11,234 nucleotides of DNA from SYIM01 sp044356835 (GTDB lineage: Bacteria; Pseudomonadota; Gammaproteobacteria; Burkholderiales; Burkholderiaceae_E). Below, piece by piece: positions 1 through 7,584 of the stretch; position 1 is the stretch's first letter, and every line of letters starts with the position of its first letter. The translations under genes were made by a program, and so were the position numbers. The DNA lies in assembly GCA_044356835.1 (NCBI GenBank), contig JBIKVK010000101.1:1-11234 (forward strand), in the 5' to 3' direction. Below the pieces are notes generated by a model, which made no database searches, was not told the DNA's origin, and worked only from the letters and a program-made list of their open reading frames with translations.

Positions 1-1077
1 GGTCACGACATCGGTCAGCCAGAGGGCGAGCATCATCGCTAGGGTGGGGGTGACCAGCGGCACAAGGGGCAGGCCCCAGCGATAGCCGAGCAAGGCGCTG
101 ACCCAGACCACGCCGACTGCGGCGACTGCGATCACAAGGCTGGCAATCACCCCGACCCTCAGCCGTGCGATCAGCGTGCCGAGGACGGCCATACCGAATG
201 CCATGGTGAGCGTGAGCCAAAGGTTTCGGGTCGGTACGGTGCGACCCTCGATCAGCTGGGCAAGCGAATGGGCATGAATCAGGATCCCCGGCATGCGCTT
301 GTCTTCGTCGATCCTGGAAAACCAGAGCGGAGTTTGATGCCGGTCTTCGAGGGAGACAATGCCTCCGATCAGCACCACGCGACCGCGCAACCAATCAGTC
401 GGCAGCTCGGCGAGAAGATGGGCCGGATAGACCGCAAACGGCCGGGTGTCCCGGTCGGGGCGTGCCCGCCATGCGATCTCGATCGGTTCCGAGGGCATGT
501 CCCGTCCGACGAGTGCCGCGAGGGATTGCGCGAGGCTCGGTGGATCGGTCTCGGTTGATCCCCCCGGATTGATCCAGCGAACCGCGCCGTCGACCGGGTC
601 ACGCAGAAAGTCCGAACTGGCCCGCAGCCTCGGCGGCACGTAGGCGTCCAAGAAGGCGCGTTGGCGCTCATCGACGATTTCGGGCGAGCGCGTGTAGCTG
701 ATGCAGAGCGGAGTTCGAAGCCCGCCCAGCGTCGCGGCCAGGGCCTGATCCTTTGCGGGCTCAGTGGCCTGGTCGAGCAGAATGTCCAGGCCGATTGCGC
801 GCACCCCCATCGAGTCGATGCGCAGAAGCAGCTCGGACAAAAATTGGCGATCGATGGGCGATCGGTAATTGAAGCGACGGAGCGTCTCCTCGGTGATTGC
901 GACGACAACGATCTCGTCCGATTGGGGCGTGGGCGCCTGAAAGGCTGCGAGCCTGAGATCGGTGGCGAACCGCTCGAGAAGGTCGATAAAGCTGAGGCGA
1001 GTGCTCAAAAGTGCAGTGAGCGCCGCCACCAGCACGATGCTCGCGCTGATCAGACCGCGTCGGATCGAGGGATTCAT
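1..1077 (-). CDS. CHASE2-domain transmembrane sensor protein, output domain cut off by left edge
   Basis: The first 359 codons of a protein that continues past the left edge. Residues 9-24 form an N-terminal membrane helix. Residues about 30-285 match the extracytoplasmic CHASE2 sensor layout: an early FATDLRLAAF stretch, the VRAIGLDILL strand (D98), a GRVVLIGG strand (232-239), a DRHQTPL turn (245-251) and the PGILIHAHSLAQLIEGR block (263-279). Three closely spaced helices follow (about 286-305, 309-330 and 336-355). This is the classic CHASE2 arrangement, in which a cytoplasmic output domain (cyclase, kinase, GGDEF or phosphatase) comes next; none of it is visible here. The ATG at 1077 overlaps the upstream TGA as ATGA and has no Shine-Dalgarno of its own, so translation is probably coupled. 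CHASE2 is a predicted ligand sensor of unknown ligand. The sensor call is firm; the signalling output is unknown. Confidence 0.87.
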   Translation of the reverse strand, partial: MNPSIRRGLISASIVLVAALTALLSTRLSFIDLLERFATDLRLAAFQAPTPQSDEIVVVAITEETLRRFNYRSPIDRQFLSELLLRIDSMGVRAIGLDILLDQATEPAKDQALAATLGGLRTPLCISYTRSPEIVDERQRAFLDAYVPPRLRASSDFLRDPVDGAVRWINPGGSTETDPPSLAQSLAALVGRDMPSEPIEIAWRARPDRDTRPFAVYPAHLLAELPTDWLRGRVVLIGGIVSLEDRHQTPLWFSRIDEDKRMPGILIHAHSLAQLIEGRTVPTRNLWLTLTMAFGMAVLGTLIARLRVGVIASLVIAVAAVGVVWVSALLGYRWGLPLVPLVTPTLAMMLALWLTDVVT

Positions 1078-1967
1078 GGACGGGGCGCGGCGCTGCTTGC
1101 GAGTCCAGGCCCTGAGTGCAGCTTGGGGGCCGAGGCAAAGTCGGGGCGTGCCTGCAGCTGCTTGATCAGGGCGTCGGCCTGCTGGACGCAACCTCTCTCC
1201 AGCATCCAGGCCGCGACCAGGATCGGATCGGTCACCCCGGCTGCAATAAACGTAAAGACGATCACGATCTCATCGGCTCCGGCAGTCCCCACGATTAGGG
1301 ACTGCCCCTCCGCCGGGAGTACGTCACGAGGGATCGGCAGCCGCTCGAGACCACCGAGCCACTGCAGATCAAGACGCCAGGACCGGTCGTTCGGCCAGAT
1401 CGACATTGGAGCTGCCATGCGCACCCCAGGGGCCCTCCACAGCTCTGCAGGCTCTCCGGGGCGAAGGCAACGGGGGCCCGAACGTGAGATGTCCAGCAAC
1501 CAGGGTTCGGGCAGCGGCGCGATGGCTTCGTTGCCTCGGATCACGCCGATCGCGCGAGAACGCTCGTCGCGCAGCGCAATGAGGGCTGAAAGCGCCCGTT
1601 TTGGGTCGTCCTGCGCTCCCTCGATTGCGGGCACAGACCCTTCAAACACCCCACGGAGCGTGAGACTCCGACCCGTCCGCGCGATCAGGGTGATTCGGGC
1701 TCCCTCGGCGAGGCTCAGCCGGGTTTCCGGCGCAAGCGTCGAGCCCGACGCATAAGGCGTGCCGCGCGATTCGACGACGACCCAGGCCTGGGCAGGCGCT
1801 GGTTTGCCCCCCGCAGGGGAGCCCTGAGCCGATGCGGGTGGGGGCGCCAGGCTGAGCGTCATGACAGAAATCGCCAGAGCGATCCAGAAAGATGACAGCC
1901 TGCTCAAAAAAAAGCTTGGCAAAGACAACTTCAAACGCGGCTCAGTCAGTTTGAGTACGATCGTCAT
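1074..1967 (-). CDS. Exported protein of unknown function in the CHAT/CHASE2 operon
   Basis: A 297-residue protein that I do not recognise. A long signal sequence (positively charged to about residue 23, hydrophobic 25-41, likely cut near ASA/QG at 47-48) suggests a periplasmic or envelope location. The mature part opens with a short Pro/Ala linker. Residues 61-112 look like beta strands with an LSLAEGARITLIARTGRSL pattern, loosely reminiscent of FecR-type or SH3-like exported domains; this is resemblance only. A second strand-rich region lies at about 155-240, and a helical segment at 245-272 (ILVAAWMLERGCVQQADALI) resembles a single TPR-like hairpin. The mature region has only two cysteines (C167, C260), which could form a disulfide. 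Its start overlaps the TGA of the TPR-CHAT gene as ATGA, and its own stop overlaps the CHASE2 start the same way. The tight packing suggests a shared job. A run of eight T falls in codons 19-21. Confidence 0.8.
   Translation of the reverse strand: MTIVLKLTEPRLKLSLPSFFLSRLSSFWIALAISVMTLSLAPPPASAQGSPAGGKPAPAQAWVVVESRGTPYASGSTLAPETRLSLAEGARITLIARTGRSLTLRGVFEGSVPAIEGAQDDPKRALSALIALRDERSRAIGVIRGNEAIAPLPEPWLLDISRSGPRCLRPGEPAELWRAPGVRMAAPMSIWPNDRSWRLDLQWLGGLERLPIPRDVLPAEGQSLIVGTAGADEIVIVFTFIAAGVTDPILVAAWMLERGCVQQADALIKQLQARPDFASAPKLHSGPGLASSAAPRP
1906..1913 (-). repeat. T8 homopolymer in codons 19-21 of the exported unknown gene
   Basis: Eight consecutive T on the coding strand (A on the plus strand) encode Phe-Phe-Leu inside the signal-sequence region. 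Tracts of this length near a start codon can act as slipped-strand (phase-variation) or transcriptional slippage sites. In such GC-rich coding sequence the run is conspicuous. Whether its length varies cannot be seen from a single sequence. Confidence 0.5.
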
Positions 1968-4900
1968 CGGACCGATCCACTGACCATGCCCGTAAGCACG
2001 GTAAAGGCTCCCCAGTACAAGGGGTGAGCGGTCGAGGCCCTACCGGCCAGGGCCAGCTGCGCGTTTTGGAGCGCCTGGCTCACGTCCGAGAAATCTGCGG
2101 CCCGTTGGCGATCGAAGAACTCGTGCATCAGGGCCGCGGTGGCGCGTGAATCGATCGCCCAGTGCGAGGCCAGAACGCGCTGGGCCCCCGCGCTGAAGAA
2201 GGCGTGGGCCAGGCTGGATAGGGACTCGCCCCCCTGACCCTGAGCGCCGCTCGCGGTATTGCAGGCTGACAGCACGACCAGGTCGGCGTCCAGACGAAGC
2301 GCAGCAATCTCGCTCGCTTCGAGTAGACCGTCCTCGGATCGCTGACGTGCGGCCGATGGGCTTGGAGCCAGGGCGATCGCAGGCTGATTGAGGCAACGGG
2401 TCGAGCCCGGGAGCACGGCATGGCTTGCGAAGTAGAGCAAGCCAAAGTCTTGCAGGGGCAGGGCGCCGAGGGAGGCCTCGGTCGCGTCCCGATTCAGACG
2501 CGTCGTGAGTTGGCCTCCGCGTTGCGTCACGCGGTTCGACAGGGCGGCAAGTTCTGCCGAGACATCGGGCAGGCTGGGCAGGCCCGCCAGTAGCTGCGGG
2601 TTGATGGGCGCGTCGCTTCTGCAGGCGGCAGCCAGGTCATCCAGGGCCTTGGGCGAATCGGGGCGTGCGGTCGTGACGTGGGTCCAGTCGGCGACGGCCA
2701 GGGCAAGTGCCGGACGTGGCCTAGGCTGGCTACGCCCGGGTGCGTCCCTGCGGGTGGTCAAGTCGGCGAGCGCGGGCACATGACTGAACGCGTAGCGCCG
2801 AAGCAGCCAGGGCGCCGAACTATAGTCGCCCGGGGCGCTCGCTTGTGTGGTCAAAATACCCAGGGGCAGGGCGGCCAAGGCGCCCTCGGCGATGACGGCG
2901 ATCCTGCTGACCCCCGCGAGCGCGGGTTCAAGAGGCAGGAACCAAGCTTGAGCGAGGCGATGGGCGAGATCGAGATCGAAGTCTCGAAGCTGCCCGCCTT
3001 CGGCCTGAAGACCTCGCCGCAATTCTGCGACATCCGCCTCGAGAGCCAGGCGGCGGGCCTTCGGCAGATGCACCAGTTTGCTGCCGGCGCGTCGGATGAC
3101 CAGTGCAAACGATTCCTGGTCGCCCGGGAGGTAGAGGATCACAGCCTCCTCAGCCGCGAGGCGCTCGCGCAGCGCCGCAGCATTCGGTGTATTTTTTTCC
3201 TGCGCTCGTCCAGCGAGGTTTGTCGTGGCCTGCGCATAGCGCGCCCGGGCCGCTCGCTCCTGGGCTTCCAGTTCACTTTCGGCGATACGGCTGCGGGCCG
3301 CGTCAGGTCGCGCGGACTCGAGCGCGAGCGCTTGACGGGCGAGGTCCAGCTCGCGCTGCGCATCGCGGAGCGACTGTGCCCGGCGTGCGTACTGAGGGTC
3401 GCGCAGCTCGCGCTCGCGATCAATCTGCTCTCGGGTTCGGCTCAGTCGTTCGGGAGCCGCATGCCAAGCGAGCACGAAAAACTCATCCAGCAGAGCTTGC
3501 CGATCGGCAGGGTCGTTGACACTGACAACATGACTCGTCAAGGCCGCCGCATATGGAAGTAGCCAGTCCGACGGAATGCTGGTCACTTTCGGGCCCGATG
3601 GGGCGCGCAGCGATTCGCCGAGTTCACGATAAGCGAGCAGCACGGAGACCAGCATCGACTCGCGTTGGTAGGCCTCCCCGAGGGCAGCCAGCGCCGCGCG
3701 GCTGCGAGTACTCTCGCCTGAAATCGAACGCTCGGTCACAAGTGCGGCACGGAGGTAGGTCTCGGCCGCGGAGATCCGTCCTCGGGCGCTGCTGATGCGT
3801 CCGAGGGTCAGCAGGATCTCCGTCTTCCACGCCGGCGGGGAATCGGGCGTTTCATCCACCCGGCGCAGCGCTTCGGACGCCGCGGCATCCGCAGCCTCGA
3901 GCGCGCCCAACCGGAGCGACATCGCCGCCTGCAAGTTCAGCGCAAGGATCAGTTCGCCAGGCGAGGGCGGTGGTCGCTCTGCACCGCCACCGGTGGCCTC
4001 TGTAGCCGACAGCACATCGGCGAGCTCGCCGCGAGCTGAGTCGGATCGCATCGTGGAGGCCGCACTCGCCGCAAAGCGTGCGGCCTCGGGAAACCGGCCC
4101 GAGTGTGCGGCGTTAAAGCCGCGATAGAGATCGAGGCGTGCGCGCTCGCTCGCACTGGGTGAGCGCTCGAGGATGGGCTCGGCTTGCCGGATCAGAGTCT
4201 CGGCCTCGATCGGCCGTCCCTGGTTGCCGACGCTCAGAGCGAGATCGAGCAGGGTTTGAGCAAGTGCGGGGTCGCTTTCGTTGAGCAGCGACTGCTGCGC
4301 ATCCAGCGTGAGCCGCAAAAGACGCTCGGCGTCGGCATCGCGACCTTCGCTATTGGCGACCCGGGCATCTCGGAGTCGTGCGCGCATTTGCGCATGTTCG
4401 GACGCTGAAGCGATGGGCGCCTGGGCTCCGTAGCTTTCGGTCAGTATCCGATGGAGGGCGTCCGCGGAGGGAATGTCCCCGGCTGAGACGCCCACCGCGG
4501 CCACCATCGCCGGCAAGGCCGAAGGCGGCCCGAAGGCGACCTTGAGGCTGCGATGAGGCGGGCCGATGATGACGACCGCTGGCCATCCCCCGCTTTTGAT
4601 GCGGCATGCGACGGCGCGCGCCTCGGCAAGTTTGATGGGGGGTGTTCCAGGACAGTGGAGGACTTCGGACAGTCCCGCGAGGCGAGGATCACGCAGCAAG
4701 TCGGCGACCGACCGCAGCCGGTCAGGGCGGCCGTCCTGAGGCAGATGCCAGACGGATCCCACCGGGCCCGGTCCGCACTGGAGGACGAATTCGACATGGG
4801 CCGAGCCTCGATCTCGACCCAAATCGGCGCGGGGGCGCAGGGAGCAGGCTTCTCCCTGCAGGGTGGTCGGCAGGCGGATATCGTTTGAAAGCGGCACCCA

Positions 4901-5050
4901 CGTGGTGCTGGAAGAGACCGTGGGACTCGTGGGGCGGGTGTTTTCGGGCTCGGTTGCAGCGTATGTGACCGATAGCCCGAGACCCAAGGCAAGGACCGAG
5001 CCTGCCCGGCTCAGCCTGATCCATCGGAAGCAGGTGGGCCGTGTCGGCAT
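1964..5050 (-). CDS. TPR-CHAT protein: exported caspase-like protease with tetratricopeptide repeats
   Basis: About 1028 residues. The ATG at 5050 is preferred because GAGG lies 9 nt upstream; in-frame GTGs at 5068 and 5065 are alternatives. Residues 1-32 form a probable signal peptide (Arg-rich start, VLALGLGLSV core, TYA/A end). Residues about 35-190 are an unassigned module with four cysteines. TPR-type helical pairs fill about 222-480, and an Arg/Glu/Ala-rich helical linker about 520-620. The CHAT domain spans about 623-1028: ALAALPLGIL, PWLLRRYAFSHVPAL, FASHAV with catalytic His877, DADLVVLSACNTASG with catalytic Cys930, GESLSSLAHAFFSAGAQRVLASHW, and HPLYWGAFTVLTG. CHAT proteins are caspase/separase-fold cysteine peptidases, usually paired with TPRs; the His/Cys pair is intact, so activity is likely. 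The gene lies 11 bp after the TPS exoprotein gene and overlaps the next by ATGA. Export and substrate are inferences. Confidence 0.93.
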   Translation of the reverse strand: MPTRPTCFRWIRLSRAGSVLALGLGLSVTYAATEPENTRPTSPTVSSSTTWVPLSNDIRLPTTLQGEACSLRPRADLGRDRGSAHVEFVLQCGPGPVGSVWHLPQDGRPDRLRSVADLLRDPRLAGLSEVLHCPGTPPIKLAEARAVACRIKSGGWPAVVIIGPPHRSLKVAFGPPSALPAMVAAVGVSAGDIPSADALHRILTESYGAQAPIASASEHAQMRARLRDARVANSEGRDADAERLLRLTLDAQQSLLNESDPALAQTLLDLALSVGNQGRPIEAETLIRQAEPILERSPSASERARLDLYRGFNAAHSGRFPEAARFAASAASTMRSDSARGELADVLSATEATGGGAERPPPSPGELILALNLQAAMSLRLGALEAADAAASEALRRVDETPDSPPAWKTEILLTLGRISSARGRISAAETYLRAALVTERSISGESTRSRAALAALGEAYQRESMLVSVLLAYRELGESLRAPSGPKVTSIPSDWLLPYAAALTSHVVSVNDPADRQALLDEFFVLAWHAAPERLSRTREQIDRERELRDPQYARRAQSLRDAQRELDLARQALALESARPDAARSRIAESELEAQERAARARYAQATTNLAGRAQEKNTPNAAALRERLAAEEAVILYLPGDQESFALVIRRAGSKLVHLPKARRLALEADVAELRRGLQAEGGQLRDFDLDLAHRLAQAWFLPLEPALAGVSRIAVIAEGALAALPLGILTTQASAPGDYSSAPWLLRRYAFSHVPALADLTTRRDAPGRSQPRPRPALALAVADWTHVTTARPDSPKALDDLAAACRSDAPINPQLLAGLPSLPDVSAELAALSNRVTQRGGQLTTRLNRDATEASLGALPLQDFGLLYFASHAVLPGSTRCLNQPAIALAPSPSAARQRSEDGLLEASEIAALRLDADLVVLSACNTASGAQGQGGESLSSLAHAFFSAGAQRVLASHWAIDSRATAALMHEFFDRQRAADFSDVSQALQNAQLALAGRASTAHPLYWGAFTVLTGMVSGSVR

Positions 5051-5059
5051 GGGGTCGGA

Positions 5060-5063
5060 CCTC
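5060..5063 (-). promoter_or_regulatory. Ribosome binding site supporting the ATG at 5050 of the TPR-CHAT gene
   Basis: GAGG on the minus strand, 9 nt before the ATG at 5050, within the context GGTGAGG. It overlaps the TGA stop of the exoprotein gene (5064-5062), so ribosomes ending that gene could restart here. The GTG candidates at 5068 and 5065 lack a comparable motif in front. Confidence 0.5.
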
Positions 5064-7584
5064 ACCACCGCGCCGAGTTGCCCAGTCCCGGCAGTTCGCG
5101 CTCGAATACGGCCTGCGCAGGTGCGGGGGGCGGGCTGCTCGGACGTGCCGCCACGAGCGGGGAGATCGTCGTGCCCGAAGATTGCACTCGGGTCGCCTGC
5201 GGGGCCGGCCGGCGCGGCGGGGGAGGAGCAGCGCGCGCGAGCGTTCGATCGCCTGCATCGGCGGCGTCGCGAGGGGTCGGGGGCTTGGCCAGCGCAACGG
5301 TTCGGGTGCTGCTCGATGGTCCGCTGTTGTCGCTTCGACCTGTGGCCGAGCCGCCTCCGCTGCCCGAGCCAGAGCCGCCCGCCGAGGAGCCCTGTGCAGT
5401 TTCGCTACCGCCCGAGTCGCTCCCTGAAGGTGTGCCGCCCGATGCGCCCGATGGGGCGCTGGCTCCGCCCGGATCGCTGTCCGATGTGGGTGTTGCGGGG
5501 AGCGACGCTGTGGCGGGTGCAGTTGAGGCAGTTCCAAGACTGGCTGCGACGCTGATGCTTGCGGCGCGACCCGCCGTCGCGACGGTCACCGCCGGGGGGA
5601 CCTGGGGTGCAGGGTCCGAAGATGGGCCGGGTACGGGAGGAGGGGCGGACGCCGGGGTCGGTGCAGGAGTCGGTGCAGGAGTCGGTGCAGGAGTCGGTGC
5701 AGGAGTCGGTGCAGGAGTCGGTGCAGGAGTCGGTGCAGGAGTCGGTGCAGGAGTCGGTGTCGGCTCGGGCACGGGCGAGACCGGAACCGCTGCGGCGATT
5801 TCGCCCAGCGCGGCACCCGTGATCTCATGCCTGAATCCGCGCACGTCCCAGCCCGGGGTGTGCAGGGAGAGCCCGCTCAATTCAACCCGTAGCCCCCTGC
5901 CCACCGAGGCGGTACTGAACTGTGCGCTTTCATAGCGAAGGCTGGCGCCGGAAGCGGTCTCCTCCAGCGGCAGCGACTGCAGAATGCCGCTACGCAGGGC
6001 GCGACTTGCGTCCGACGTTCCATCATGGATCTTGTAGGCAGCGACATCGCGAATTTGGACCGGGCCAGGGTCTTGCCGGTAAATATACTGACGCGTGCCT
6101 GCGTCCAGGTCCCGCACGCTCGCGTCCGTGCCGCGATAGGTCTTGAAACGCACCGGTGCCGTGGCGCCGATGACGCGCGCGTCGATGGCCGCGCTATTAG
6201 GAGTGGTTTGAAGCAGGACAAAGCGGCCCTCGGGTGCAAGGCGAATTTCGCCCGATCTACCGAAGCTCACGCCATCTTCGGCTCGACCTGCTCCGTCCGC
6301 GCCCGCCGAGAGGAGCGCACGACCGCTGGCCCCGGTGGCCGATACGGGCGCTTCGATCGACAGCCCGGCGCCTGCCTGAAGTCGCACGCCGCCCGCCGCG
6401 CCGGTGACGCTCAGAGGGCCAGCGATTCGGAGTGACCCGCTGGATACGATATCCAGTTGTCCAGCCGCCTCAACCGACGCCACCGTGAGGGGGCCAGCCC
6501 CCATGATCGATACAGTGTAGGCGCTTTCGATGGCCGGCAATGGGCTCAGTTCAGGGGCGCTGATGAGGGTCGGACTATTCAGGCGCAAACGTCCCTCAAG
6601 TCTTGCCTCAGAGGTCAGATCGATGTGTGAGGCAACGGTCTGAATGGCGCCGTTTTGAGTCACCAGAGCGCCGTCAATTTGCACGCCGTGAGACGGTCCT
6701 GCATCAAGAATGATTTCGCCGTCAATTTCTCGCACACGGGTCGCCTCGGCGCGCCCGCCTGCGATGATCAGGCGGCCTGCACCATCATCACCGCTCCGCG
6801 CGGCCAGTGTGATCCGGCCTCCAGGCGCAAGAAGAGACCCCCGTTGCAGGATCGGCTCGTGCGGCCCGTCCCTGTCCCCTCGGAGCAGCGGCGTGTCGAT
6901 GGCAAGGCTCAGCAGGCCGTCGCCCGTCAGGTCGATGCGGACGCCCCGCCCCGCCAAGAGGGCGATCGAACCTTCGGGCGAAACGATCACACCCTGCTGA
7001 TCGACCGCATGACCAGCCAGAATGGCATAGCCGCCTGTCCCGGTGGTCACCTCTCCCTTCTGGATGATCGATCGGCCGGTGGTGGCCTCGCTGCCGGTGG
7101 TCAGCCGGTAGCGCCCTGCGGTGAAATCGTCAGGGTTCAAGTCCAGTGTTGAGGCCAGCAGTCCGTGCACCTCGATTCGACCCTGTGGCCCGATCAGCAC
7201 GCCGTTGGGGTTCAGGAGCCAGACCTGTCCGTTGGCCCTGATTTGACCGTCGATGGATGAGGGCACAGTGCCGGTCACCCGGTTAAGGACCATCGCATCT
7301 CGGCCGGGTTGGCTGAATTGCACTCGCGAGCCCGCGCCGATCGAGAAGCTTGACCAGTCAATCACCGCGCGTCCGCTGGTCTGGGTGATCTGCAGCAGGC
7401 GATCGCCCTGGGGCTGGACCCGGATCTCGCCCGAACGCACCATCGGCCCGGTCGGTAGCGTCGGTTGCGCGCTGGCAATGCTGCACAGGAGCAGGCTGAT
7501 CGCGGTGCCGATCCCCAAGCCCGGCCGGCGCGCCGAGACCTGTCTCGGGCTACCGGGCGCCCGGCGCGGCTTTGTCTTTTTCAT
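5062..7584 (-). CDS. Filamentous-haemagglutinin-type TPS exoprotein with Thr-Pro-Ala-Pro repeat
   Basis: About 840 residues. The ATG at 7584 is chosen because it directly begins a Sec signal peptide (MKKTKPRR basic start, GTAISLLLCSIASA core, cut near A39/Q40). A GTG at 7653 would add 23 Pro/Arg-rich residues and deepen the overlap with the upstream gene. Residues about 45-290 carry the TPS (haemagglutination activity) domain recognised by FhaC/ShlB-type outer-membrane transporters: DWSSFSIGAGSRVQFSQPG (76-94), NRVTG (101-105), and the hallmark NPNGV (125-129) followed by LIG. Beta-helix-like repeats continue to about 460. A globular region follows (about 460-590, containing YRGTDASVRDLDAGTRQYIY), then the TPAP repeat (about 609-643), then a Ser/Gly-rich and Pro-rich tail to the end. 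No adhesin or toxin tip domain is recognisable, and no TPS transporter gene is adjacent. The exoprotein is short compared with true FhaB-type adhesins. Secretion or surface exposure is inferred from the domain. Confidence 0.9.
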   Translation of the reverse strand: MKKTKPRRAPGSPRQVSARRPGLGIGTAISLLLCSIASAQPTLPTGPMVRSGEIRVQPQGDRLLQITQTSGRAVIDWSSFSIGAGSRVQFSQPGRDAMVLNRVTGTVPSSIDGQIRANGQVWLLNPNGVLIGPQGRIEVHGLLASTLDLNPDDFTAGRYRLTTGSEATTGRSIIQKGEVTTGTGGYAILAGHAVDQQGVIVSPEGSIALLAGRGVRIDLTGDGLLSLAIDTPLLRGDRDGPHEPILQRGSLLAPGGRITLAARSGDDGAGRLIIAGGRAEATRVREIDGEIILDAGPSHGVQIDGALVTQNGAIQTVASHIDLTSEARLEGRLRLNSPTLISAPELSPLPAIESAYTVSIMGAGPLTVASVEAAGQLDIVSSGSLRIAGPLSVTGAAGGVRLQAGAGLSIEAPVSATGASGRALLSAGADGAGRAEDGVSFGRSGEIRLAPEGRFVLLQTTPNSAAIDARVIGATAPVRFKTYRGTDASVRDLDAGTRQYIYRQDPGPVQIRDVAAYKIHDGTSDASRALRSGILQSLPLEETASGASLRYESAQFSTASVGRGLRVELSGLSLHTPGWDVRGFRHEITGAALGEIAAAVPVSPVPEPTPTPAPTPAPTPAPTPAPTPAPTPAPTPAPTPAPTPASAPPPVPGPSSDPAPQVPPAVTVATAGRAASISVAASLGTASTAPATASLPATPTSDSDPGGASAPSGASGGTPSGSDSGGSETAQGSSAGGSGSGSGGGSATGRSDNSGPSSSTRTVALAKPPTPRDAADAGDRTLARAAPPPPRRPAPQATRVQSSGTTISPLVAARPSSPPPAPAQAVFERELPGLGNSARW
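5657..5759 (-). repeat. 12-bp coding tandem repeat, eight perfect copies plus a partial, encoding Thr-Pro-Ala-Pro
   Basis: The plus-strand unit GTCGGTGCAGGA occurs eight times without a mismatch from 5657 to 5752, followed by seven more matching bases. On the coding strand it gives TPAP units at about residues 609-643 of the TPS exoprotein, a stiff polyproline-type spacer. Because the unit is a multiple of three, copy-number change would alter spacer length without breaking the frame. Perfect identity at the DNA level, including third codon positions, indicates recent expansion or homogenisation rather than selection on protein alone. Confidence 0.95.

Noticed and set aside
661..1755. Long open frame on the plus strand opposite the exported unknown and CHASE2 genes
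   Set aside because: It is antisense to genes with signal peptide, membrane helices and CHASE2 motifs. Its translation is Arg/Ser-rich with no recognisable domain, as expected for a shadow frame in GC-rich DNA.
3192..3198. Seven-base homopolymer in the TPR-CHAT gene as a frameshift site
   Set aside because: The zero frame is intact on both sides and carries the full CHAT domain. A similar seven-T run occurs in the DppB-like gene (10013-10019), so such runs are not special to this gene.
5657..5759. CRISPR-like short repeats
   Set aside because: The 12-bp units are directly adjacent without spacers and lie inside a coding sequence.
5078..5935. Plus-strand frame with a Gly-Val-Gly-Ala repeat opposite the exoprotein gene
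   Set aside because: The repeat is just the antisense reading of the 12-bp TPAP unit, which is open in several frames. The minus-strand frame carries the signal peptide and TPS motifs.
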